Shown here: piece after piece, positions 35,324 to 41,669 of the stretch
How the letters are laid out: every line of letters starts with the position of its first letter
How positions within the stretch are numbered: the first letter of the stretch is position 1
Assembly (NCBI GenBank): GCA_963824345.1
Contig: CAWGOZ010000023.1
Coordinates: 62,001-126,000, forward strand
Length of the DNA: 64,000 nucleotides
Reading direction: 5' to 3'
Source of the DNA: Palsa-89 sp963824345
GTDB lineage: Bacteria > Acidobacteriota > Terriglobia > Bryobacterales > Bryobacteraceae
Made by a program: the position numbers and the translations under genes
Notes under the pieces: model-generated
The model's database searches: none
What the model was told of the DNA's origin: nothing
Seen by the model: only the letters and a program-made list of their open reading frames with translations

Positions 35324-36255
35324 CACTCGCGCAGCCTCTTGCCGGTCAGCTTGATGAACACGTCTTCCAGCGTTGGCCGCTTCAAATGAATGTCGGCGAG
35401 GCCGATTCCGAGCTGATCGATCCACTTCACTAATTCCACGATGGTTCGGGCCGGATGCTCGGAGTGCACGGTGAGCGACTTCCGGTTGTCCGAAAACGCG
35501 TGCTCTTCCGCCGCAAGAAACGTGGGCAGGCCGTCGCCGGGTACAGGCTGCTCGCATTCGATCTCGATGCGGCTCTTCCCCAAAGTCCGCTGCTGTATCT
35601 CGCGCGGCGTTCCGATCTCGATGATGCGGCCTTGATCAATGATGGCCACGCGGTCGCACAGCCGCTCGGCTTCCTCGATATAGTGCGTGGTCACTAGAAT
35701 GGTGCGCTGGGCGTCGCGCAATTCCTGAATCAGGCCATGGATTTCGAGGCGGATTTGGGGGTCCAGGCCGCTGGTGGGCTCGTCCAGAAACAGCAGCTGC
35801 GGATCGTTGATCATGGCCAGAGCCAGCGCCACGCGTTGCTTCTGTCCGCCCGAAAGCTTGGAATAATATTCGTCGCGCTTGTCGCTGAGCTGGAGCCGAT
35901 CTAGCAGTTTGCCGCGATCCACTTGATGCGAATAGAAAGACGCGAACAACGCCAGCGCTTCGTGAACCTTGATCTTTTCCGGCAAATTCGTGGCCTGCAG
36001 GCACACCCCGATGCGATCCTTGATTTCGCGCGCCTGTGTGCCCGGGTCCAGGCCCAACACCAGCGCTTCTCCGGAGCTGCGTGGACGCAGCCCTTCCAGG
36101 ATCTCGATGGTGGTGGTTTTGCCCGCTCCGTTCGGCCCCAGCAATCCGAAGACTTCTCCCGGCCGCACTTCGAAATCGACGCCGCGCACGGCTTCAAAAG
36201 TTCCGTAAGATTTGCGCAGTCCCCGCACCGAGATGGGATTGCCGTTGCCGCTCAA
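35323..36255 (-). CDS. ABC exporter ATP-binding protein (DrrA/CcmA-like)
   Basis: The 310-residue ATPase has Walker A GPNGAGKTTT, signature LSGGQKQR, Walker B LLFLDEPTSGLDPQ with its Glu, and H-loop TTHYIEE, so it looks fully active. After residue 215 comes the C-terminal extension typical of drug-exporter ATPases (RTLGKSRIEIECEQP onward). It is coupled to the permease-amidohydrolase gene by a TGATG overlap and surely forms a complex with it. The YihY gene lies 4 bases downstream of its start on the same strand, upstream in transcription. Confidence 0.92.
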   Translation of the reverse strand: MSGNGNPISVRGLRKSYGTFEAVRGVDFEVRPGEVFGLLGPNGAGKTTTIEILEGLRPRSSGEALVLGLDPGTQAREIKDRIGVCLQATNLPEKIKVHEALALFASFYSHQVDRGKLLDRLQLSDKRDEYYSKLSGGQKQRVALALAMINDPQLLFLDEPTSGLDPQIRLEIHGLIQELRDAQRTILVTTHYIEEAERLCDRVAIIDQGRIIEIGTPREIQQRTLGKSRIEIECEQPVPGDGLPTFLAAEEHAFSDNRKSLTVHSEHPARTIVELVKWIDQLGIGLADIHLKRPTLEDVFIKLTGKRLRE

Positions 36256-36259
36256 GAAC

Positions 36260-37141
36260 TCAGTCTAGCAGCCGCTCCCGCACCGCGTTATACTCGCAGC
36301 CGAACAGCGCAATCACCGCCAGCACGTACATCCACACCAGCAACGCCACCACTGCGCCGATGCTTCCGTACAGGACGTTGTAATTGGCGATGCGCCGCAC
36401 GTACAGCTCGAACAGGGACGTCGCCAGCAGCCACAACACGGTGGCGAGAATCGCGCCCGGAAGTACGCCGCGGAACTTCATCGGCCGGTTCGGACCGGTG
36501 TAGTACATCATTCCCGTGACGAGTACGATGGCTCCCAGCGCCACCAGATAACGGAGCAGGCCGAAGGCCAGGATCACGGAGGTCCTGAGATCTTGTTCCG
36601 GCGCCAGCCCGAGCGACGCCAGCACCCATTGCTCGATGCGCGCGCCGAATACGATCAGAACCGAAGAGCCAACGGCCGGCAACTCGGCGATGAACACCAG
36701 CAGAATCGCCACTCCGCGTTGTTTCACGAAGGGGCGGCCCGATGGCAGCCGGTACGCCGCATCGAAGCCATCCATGAGCGTCATCATGACACCCGAGGCC
36801 GCAAACGCCGAAAGCAGCGTCGCCAGCAAAATCAGCCAGCCTGATTGCGGGCTCTGGGACATAAAACGCGACCGTACCAGATCCTCGGTGCCAGGCGGTA
36901 TCACCTGGAACAGCAGCCGGGCAAACACGCGCGCCACGGCGTTGGCGTTGACGCTGGCCAGGATGGCGCCCACCGAAGCCAGCACCGGGAAGAAAGCCAG
37001 CAGCGAGGAGTACGCCGCCCCTTTGGCGATGCCGAAGCAATTGTCTTCGTAAGAGGCAACGAAGGCGTGCCGGAAAAGTCCCCAAAAGCGCTGCACCGGG
37101 CCCGGGCGCTCCAGATAGAGGCTGGGGGAGTTTGAGATCAT
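36260..37141 (-). CDS. YihY/BrkB family membrane protein
   Basis: This 293-residue inner-membrane protein has six hydrophobic segments and the family features CFGIAKGAAYSSLLAFFPVLASVGAI near the N-terminus, the GVMMTLMDGFDAAY region, and FRGVLPGAILATVLWLLATSLFELYV toward the end. The YihY/BrkB family (once misnamed RNase BN) has no settled function; transport or envelope roles are suggested. ATG at 37141 is preferred to a TTG two codons earlier. It stands first in a three-gene run with the ABC exporter, with 4 bases between. Confidence 0.88.
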   Translation of the reverse strand: MISNSPSLYLERPGPVQRFWGLFRHAFVASYEDNCFGIAKGAAYSSLLAFFPVLASVGAILASVNANAVARVFARLLFQVIPPGTEDLVRSRFMSQSPQSGWLILLATLLSAFAASGVMMTLMDGFDAAYRLPSGRPFVKQRGVAILLVFIAELPAVGSSVLIVFGARIEQWVLASLGLAPEQDLRTSVILAFGLLRYLVALGAIVLVTGMMYYTGPNRPMKFRGVLPGAILATVLWLLATSLFELYVRRIANYNVLYGSIGAVVALLVWMYVLAVIALFGCEYNAVRERLLD

Positions 37142-37183
37142 GCCCAACCTATTCTAATAAAGAGCGCTCTACGCCGTTCGAAG

Positions 37184-38182
37184 CTAGGGCCGGGACGGTA
37201 ATCCCGGTGGCCTCCTGACTTCGGGTTCACACAGAAGCGGTTGCCAGCGCGGGGCACATCCCACATCGCTGCATGGCACTTTCGTGCTGGCCTCCTCAGT
37301 GCCGTCCGGATTCATGGTCCATACCTCGGCATAAGCATTGGGGTCGGATTGCTTCATTCCGTTGATGTCCCACTCGAAAGCGATCTTTTTTCCGTCGCTC
37401 GACCAATTGGTGTCGCCGGCTTCATAGGGCGGGTCGAAGTGGGTCAACTGCTCCAGCTGGCTGCCGTCCGCGTTCATCGCGAAGATGTTGAGCTTGTTTC
37501 CGCCCTCGCGATCGGATCCAAAAGTGATGCGGGCGCCATTCGGAGACCACACCGGATCGCCATTGTTCGCCGCGCTGGTGAGCTGCCGGAGGCCGCTGCC
37601 GTCGGAGTTCATAACGTAGATCTGCAGATCGCTGCTGTTCATGAGGCTCATAAACACAATCTGGTTCTTTACGGACCACCGCGGCTCGACGCTGAACAAG
37701 GTGTTTGCCAGGATGGCGTGATCTCCCGTGCCGTCCACATTCATCACCCGAATATCGGTAATCGGCGGCTGGCTGGGTTGAGGAATCGCGTGCACCCTGA
37801 CGTAGACGATCTGGGCGCCGTTGGGGGACCAGCTCGGAGTGACATCGTACCCCGGAGTTGGAGAGAGACGGCGCTGGCCAATGCCGTCCGCGTCGATGAC
37901 GTAGACCGCGGAGCCGTTGAAGTCGCGCTGGTAGACCAGGCGTTGCCCATCCGGAGACCAGGAGGGATAGTTCTCCTCATCCTGGTCGTTGGTGAGCCTG
38001 GACGGGTTCGAGCCCATTCCTGCGGAGTCAACGTCCATGAGATAGATCTCGTTGACTGAACTCTGCCGGCTCACGAAGGCCATGCGGCCCGGCCCGGCGG
38101 CAGCGCGACAAGACTGCGCGTCGAGTGGAACGAAGGCTGTGAGCATCAGAATGATGCCGAACGGACGGGAGAACAGCCGCAT
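37184..38182 (-). CDS. Secreted TolB-like WD40/PD40 propeller protein
   Basis: The 332-residue protein has a signal peptide (MRLFSRPFGIILMLTAF) and about six PD40 blades of the type YPSWSPDGQRLVYQRD, PSWSPNGAQIVYVRV, PVWSPNGARITFGSDR and TNWSSDGKKIAFEWD. Such propellers occur in TolB and in many secreted acidobacterial proteins, usually for protein binding. It lacks the TolB N-terminal domain, so I do not call it tolB. The ATG at 38182 begins the signal peptide; an in-frame start 51 bases upstream adds nothing plausible. Confidence 0.8.
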   Translation of the reverse strand: MRLFSRPFGIILMLTAFVPLDAQSCRAAAGPGRMAFVSRQSSVNEIYLMDVDSAGMGSNPSRLTNDQDEENYPSWSPDGQRLVYQRDFNGSAVYVIDADGIGQRRLSPTPGYDVTPSWSPNGAQIVYVRVHAIPQPSQPPITDIRVMNVDGTGDHAILANTLFSVEPRWSVKNQIVFMSLMNSSDLQIYVMNSDGSGLRQLTSAANNGDPVWSPNGARITFGSDREGGNKLNIFAMNADGSQLEQLTHFDPPYEAGDTNWSSDGKKIAFEWDINGMKQSDPNAYAEVWTMNPDGTEEASTKVPCSDVGCAPRWQPLLCEPEVRRPPGLPSRP

Positions 38183-38245
38183 GCCTTCATGACGCGTCGA
38201 ACAGCCAAAAAGGACGCATTCGGCCCAGAGCAACGCGGCGTGCGA

Positions 38246-38455
38246 TTAGAATATCGACCTTGGCAGGTCCGCTCGCTCGGCCAGAACCGCCCCGCGCTTA
38301 AGATAAATCAGGTGCGTGAAAGCCTCGGTTGGAGTGGTTGCGACGCTGACCAGTTCCCAACCGTCTTGTCCAGCTTCGTTCAAAAACTCTTCAAGCAGTA
38401 AAATCTTGCCGCTGTCCTGAACGTTGAATTCTCTCACCATATATTCCCAAGTCAT
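38246..38455 (-). CDS. DUF4177-like small protein
   Basis: This 69-residue protein (MTWEYMVREFN opening, then LNEAGQDGWELVSVA and HLIYLKRG) matches the DUF4177 pattern: a short beta-strand opening, a helix, and the GWELVSV strand. Members are small stand-alone proteins of unknown role. The ATG at 38455 is 4 bases after the stop of the upstream 87-residue gene, so the two form an operon. A longer frame opens upstream at 38770, but that part is shadow of the neighbouring gene. Confidence 0.75.
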   Translation of the reverse strand: MTWEYMVREFNVQDSGKILLLEEFLNEAGQDGWELVSVATTPTEAFTHLIYLKRGAVLAERADLPRSIF

Positions 38456-38459
38456 AACT

Positions 38460-38723
38460 CTAAAGGTTGGATGGCGGGAGGGCATCGTCGCGCTCGAAAA
38501 GCTTCTTGAGTTCAGCGGCGGTGGGCGTGTTTTGAACCATGTCCTCGGCTTCGTGGGCAAACTTGCGCATGATTTCAAGCAGTTCCCACTCCCGGCCCAC
38601 GGATGCATAAACGTCCACGCCGCCGAGCAAAAGAGCGAGACATTCGTCGCCCCGCTGCAGAATCTGCTCCCGAAGCCGTCGCAAGTCCGTAAGAGATTCA
38701 GGATGTGGCGGTTGGCAAGCCAT
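38460..38723 (-). CDS. Small hypothetical protein, 87 residues
   Basis: I do not recognise this family. The protein is mostly helical and charged (LTDLRRLREQILQRGDECLALL, cut here; then EWELLEIMRKFAHEAEDMV and a final AAELKKLFERDDAL). It has no signal peptide or membrane segment, so it is likely cytoplasmic. The ATG at 38723 follows AGGGA at suitable distance, and a promoter with TTGAAG-N17-TATTTT lies just upstream. It is cotranscribed with the DUF4177-like gene 4 bases downstream. Confidence 0.6.
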   Translation of the reverse strand: MACQPPHPESLTDLRRLREQILQRGDECLALLLGGVDVYASVGREWELLEIMRKFAHEAEDMVQNTPTAAELKKLFERDDALPPSNL

Positions 38724-38741
38724 TTACATTCCCTAGCCAAT

Positions 38742-38770
38742 AAAATATCGCAAAACTGAGTTAACTTCAA
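38742..38770 (-). promoter_or_regulatory. Promoter for the 87-residue/DUF4177 gene pair
   Basis: On the minus strand TTGAAG (38770-38765), a 17-base spacer and TATTTT (38747-38742) form a plausible sigma-70 promoter. It would start transcription about a dozen bases before the ATG at 38723. The surrounding DNA is visibly richer in A+T than the coding regions nearby. Confidence 0.5.
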
Positions 38771-38793
38771 TCATATTTTCTAATGGTCGACTC

Positions 38794-38822
38794 TTGACAA
38801 AATAGCACTCCTATGGCAACAT
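38794..38822 (+). promoter_or_regulatory. Putative promoter of the Hsp20 gene
   Basis: CTTGACA contains a perfect -35 TTGACA at 38794-38799, followed after 17 bases by CAACAT (38817-38822), a weak -10. The start codon is at 38913, leaving a leader of about 85 bases that contains two short hairpins. The poor -10 could mean a heat-shock sigma factor is used, but this is uncertain. Confidence 0.4.
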
Positions 38823-38912
38823 CGAAAGTGAAAAAACTCTCCGAGAGGGTCGGGAAGGTAAATCGAGCGCCGTTCCTCCCGCTCGGACAAATCCAACGAA
38901 TAAGGAGCATAT

Positions 38913-39395
38913 ATGTTGAACACATTGTTTGCGACCGATGTTCGGCAGACGTTGGATCAGTTCCGTCGTTCTGTCGACCAGATGTTTGAAAATTTCTATG
39001 GCCAGCCACAGCCAACGCCCTCGAATGCGAGCGGGGAGCGAACCTGGACATTCAGTCCGGTCATTGAATCGGGCTGGAATGAGAATTCGTTGAACCTCCG
39101 AGCGATCCTGCCGGGCGTATCGGAGAAGGACGTTCGCGTGACCGTCCAGAACAATCAACTCGTCATCGAAGGCGAACGCAAGACTCCCAACGGCTTCGAG
39201 AAGAACGCGTACACGCAACTCGCCTACGGGAAATTCTATGCGGCGTTGACCCTACCAACCGGTCTCGATGTCGATCATGTTCACTGCCAGTTGCGGCAAG
39301 GTATTCTAAACGTCCAGGTGCCGATTCTGGAAGCGAGCAAGCCCCGACAGATCCAGATCCAAACCGGGGAAGAGCGCAAAGCGATCAGCGCTTAA
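38913..39395 (+). CDS. Small heat-shock protein, Hsp20/alpha-crystallin family
   Basis: The 160-residue protein has a complete alpha-crystallin domain (about residues 50-140). It includes NLRAILPGVSEKDVRVTVQ, NQLVIEGERK and the closing strand GILNVQVPI, and a short C-terminal tail holds the I-x-I-like QIQIQT. Such proteins are ATP-independent holdases that keep unfolding proteins soluble. AAGGAG precedes the ATG at 38913. The gene is alone between divergent and convergent neighbours and probably has its own heat-responsive promoter. Confidence 0.93.
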   Translation: MLNTLFATDVRQTLDQFRRSVDQMFENFYGQPQPTPSNASGERTWTFSPVIESGWNENSLNLRAILPGVSEKDVRVTVQNNQLVIEGERKTPNGFEKNAYTQLAYGKFYAALTLPTGLDVDHVHCQLRQGILNVQVPILEASKPRQIQIQTGEERKAISA

Positions 39396-39419
39396 GATAC
39401 CTCAGGTCGAGACGGCAGT

Positions 39420-39462
39420 GGGTGTGCTCCGCGGTGTATCTGTTCCACGAGAGGGCACACCC
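39420..39462. repeat. Long-loop inverted repeat between Hsp20 and aldo/keto reductase genes
   Basis: GGGTGTGC (39420-39427) and GCACACCC (39455-39462) are perfect 8-base inverted repeats around a 27-base loop, in the gap between two convergent genes. No T-run follows on either side. It may act as a weak bidirectional terminator; its position is the only support. Confidence 0.45.
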
Positions 39463-39475
39463 CCTGCCCGGTAGC

Positions 39476-40447
39476 TTAGGCCGTTGCGGGCGCGGATCTG
39501 GCCGCGCGAAACCCATCGATTTCCGCGATTTCGCCGGCGCTCAGGCGAAAGTCGGCCGCGCCAATCACGCCGTCCACTTGTTTGGCCGAGCGCATTCCCA
39601 CAATCGCACCCGTCACGGCCGGATGCCGCAGCGTCCATGCGATAGCCACTTCGCCCGGCGTTCTTCCGTGCCGCTGCCCGATGGCTCGCATCAGCTCCAC
39701 CAGTTCCAGGTTTCGCGAAAGGAGCGGCTCTTTGAAATTGATGGTGCGCTGGCGGAAATCGTCTTCGGGCATAGCGGCGATGCGCTCGCGGGTCATGAAG
39801 CCGGAGAGCAGTCCGGATTTCATGGGCGAATAAACGATGACACCGATATTGGTCGCCAGCGTGTAGGGCAAAATTTCCGTTTCGATCTCCGGCGAAAGCA
39901 TCGAGTAGGGGGGTTGGAGTGATGTGATCGGCGCGATGGCGTGCGCGCGCCGCATCTGGTCCACGCTGAAATTCGACACGCCAATGTGCCGCACTTTGCC
40001 CTGCTCTTTTAGCTTGGCCATCATCGCCCAGGCAGACTCGATGGCGTTGTCAGGAACCGGCCAGTGGATCTGATACAGATCGATCACTTCCAGCTTCAAA
40101 CGCCCCAGGCTCTGCTCCACTTCCTTCTGGATGGACTCGGGCTGGATGGTCCGTTCCGGCTCGCGCCGCTGGTCCCAAACGATCCCGCACTTGGTAAACA
40201 CCAGGGGCTTGTTCGAACGGCCCGCCAGCGCCCGCGCCACCACTTCTTCCGAGTGCCCAAGGCCGTAAGCCGGGGCCGTGTCGATCCAATTGATGCCCTG
40301 GTCGATGGCCGCATGGATGGCCGCAATCGAGTCGCTATCATCCTGTTCTCCCCAGGAAAACTGCAATCCTCCTCCGCCCATCGCCCAAGCACCCACGCCG
40401 ATGGGCGTGATTTCCAGATCGCTCGCACCTAGCCGTCTCTTTTGCAT
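39476..40447 (-). CDS. Aldo/keto reductase
   Basis: The 323-residue protein is an NADPH-dependent aldo/keto reductase with the full catalytic tetrad: Asp and Tyr in WIDTAPAYG, Lys in VFTKCG and His in YQIHWP. The signature LGRLKLEVIDLYQIHWP and the C-terminal IVGMRSAKQVDGVIGA (cofactor-binding loop) are intact. It acts on aldehydes or ketones of unknown identity in the cytoplasm. The gene is single on the minus strand; upstream lies the duplicated comEC start and the carbonic anhydrase gene. Confidence 0.92.
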   Translation of the reverse strand: MQKRRLGASDLEITPIGVGAWAMGGGGLQFSWGEQDDSDSIAAIHAAIDQGINWIDTAPAYGLGHSEEVVARALAGRSNKPLVFTKCGIVWDQRREPERTIQPESIQKEVEQSLGRLKLEVIDLYQIHWPVPDNAIESAWAMMAKLKEQGKVRHIGVSNFSVDQMRRAHAIAPITSLQPPYSMLSPEIETEILPYTLATNIGVIVYSPMKSGLLSGFMTRERIAAMPEDDFRQRTINFKEPLLSRNLELVELMRAIGQRHGRTPGEVAIAWTLRHPAVTGAIVGMRSAKQVDGVIGAADFRLSAGEIAEIDGFRAARSAPATA

Positions 40448-40513
40448 CTCTCCATTTTGCCAGTTTGGCCTGGACTGAGAATTCCACGCGGCAGGCGCAC
40501 TACGTTGCTCCAG

Positions 40514-40550
40514 GTCAGGAACTCTTTAGTTGCGCCGCTGGTGCGCCCTG
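40514..40550 (+). repeat. Degenerate copy of the comEC start (left flank of carbonic anhydrase gene)
   Basis: This 37-base stretch matches the first codons of comEC (41670-41705). Positions 40514-40543 agree with 41670-41699 at 26 of 30 bases, and a CCCTG follows in both after a one-base shift. Translated, it reads RNSLVAPLV beside KNPLVAPLV. The two copies flank the carbonic anhydrase gene in the same orientation. The rest of the gap, 40551-40609, holds nothing I recognise. Confidence 0.6.
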
Positions 40551-40609
40551 TAGTAAGCAGCATCAACTTCCACAGCCGGCGGCGCGGCACTTGTAACCCC
40601 CTGTGCGGA

Positions 40610-41437
40610 TCAAAACGTGCTCAGGATTGTTCTACCGTTCAGCGGAACGATCGGGCGATCGTTGTCCGCAAAACCGTCGTATCCGGGAAATTGGGCCGCT
40701 AACAGGTGGAGCTGCTGTATAACATACGGGGAGACTTGCACAGGCGTTTGCATGACGAACCAACGTACGCCCTCCGTGCATGGAGGCGTAGACAGCGATC
40801 CAGCATACGTGAAATAATCCTGGTCTTCCGGCAGCAAGGAATCCGCATTCAGCGTCGTCCCAGAGAGCGTGCCGGTTCCGACGGTCGCTGGCGCCGCCAT
40901 CAAGATTTGGTCGAAAATACCGCTGGGCGCCGTGTCTGATTGGCTCAGCAGAACACCCACTACAGCCAGTTGTCCGAGCACGTTTTTGTGAACAAGATGC
41001 AGTTCCGCATCATACCGGTTGCCGTTGACCTTATGCTCGCTGGGCGCATGGAAATGGAACTGGATGAGCTGATAGATGTCTGTGACGGACCAACCGACGC
41101 GAATCGAGCTACCCGAGTCGTACACTACCTCCACTACGTGCCCCGTGTTCTCCACCTCGAATGGCGTAGCGTCGTATTGGAAGTTGATTTGGGGCAACAG
41201 CGCCAGGACAGCCTTGGCAGTCAGGATATCGACCGGTGTTTGCGCCATGCCTACCTGAGCAACAGTGGGCGACCCCGGCGGCGCGTTTCCGCACGTCTCG
41301 TATGACGGCGTGATGCCGCCCCAGTGCAACGGACCGTTGGTTACCGCTGGATTATGGCTCCACGTTGGCGTTACCGATTGTCCCATGGCGCAACCGATCC
41401 AGAGCGCGAGCATCCCTCCGACGTTCCCTAGTCTCAT
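40610..41437 (-). CDS. Secreted alpha-type carbonic anhydrase
   Basis: The 275-residue protein has a signal peptide (to about residue 19) and an alpha carbonic anhydrase domain that interconverts CO2 and bicarbonate in the periplasm. The three zinc histidines are in QFHFHAPSEH and AELHLVH. The active-site Thr region SLSTPPCTEGVRWFVM is present, with a likely disulfide between the Cys of SYETCGN and that of PPCTEG. By eye its DNA is less G+C rich than comEC. The gene is flanked by a near-repeat of the comEC start, which suggests it was inserted between the reductase gene and comEC. Confidence 0.92.
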   Translation of the reverse strand: MRLGNVGGMLALWIGCAMGQSVTPTWSHNPAVTNGPLHWGGITPSYETCGNAPPGSPTVAQVGMAQTPVDILTAKAVLALLPQINFQYDATPFEVENTGHVVEVVYDSGSSIRVGWSVTDIYQLIQFHFHAPSEHKVNGNRYDAELHLVHKNVLGQLAVVGVLLSQSDTAPSGIFDQILMAAPATVGTGTLSGTTLNADSLLPEDQDYFTYAGSLSTPPCTEGVRWFVMQTPVQVSPYVIQQLHLLAAQFPGYDGFADNDRPIVPLNGRTILSTF

Positions 41438-41669
41438 AATCTCCTTTTTCGGGCCGTCCCGATATGCTCCTCATCGGGTGGTCAATACGAAAATGTGAGA
41501 CATTCAACACCTTTCTTTTCATAACAAGCCTTGCTCTCAGAACCCGGCCAGAGCGAAGGTATGCCAGTCTCGTGAAGGCTAACCTCAATGCCGAATGAAA
41601 CACGCGGCATTACGGCTCGCTCAGCGCGATTCGAGAGATTTTCGTTTCACGCGAGCACTACCTTTCTGA

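Noticed and set aside
38886..38907. ROSE-type or fourU RNA thermometer at the Hsp20 ribosome-binding site
   Set aside because: Only four bases upstream (CTCC) can pair with GGAG, and no fourU run or ROSE-like U(U/C)GCU motif is present. The leader hairpins are reported separately as a weak lead.
41438..41669. Small gene or RNA in the gap between carbonic anhydrase and comEC
   Set aside because: Short open frames exist but lack ribosome-binding sites and protein-like composition, and I see no tRNA-like or terminator structure.
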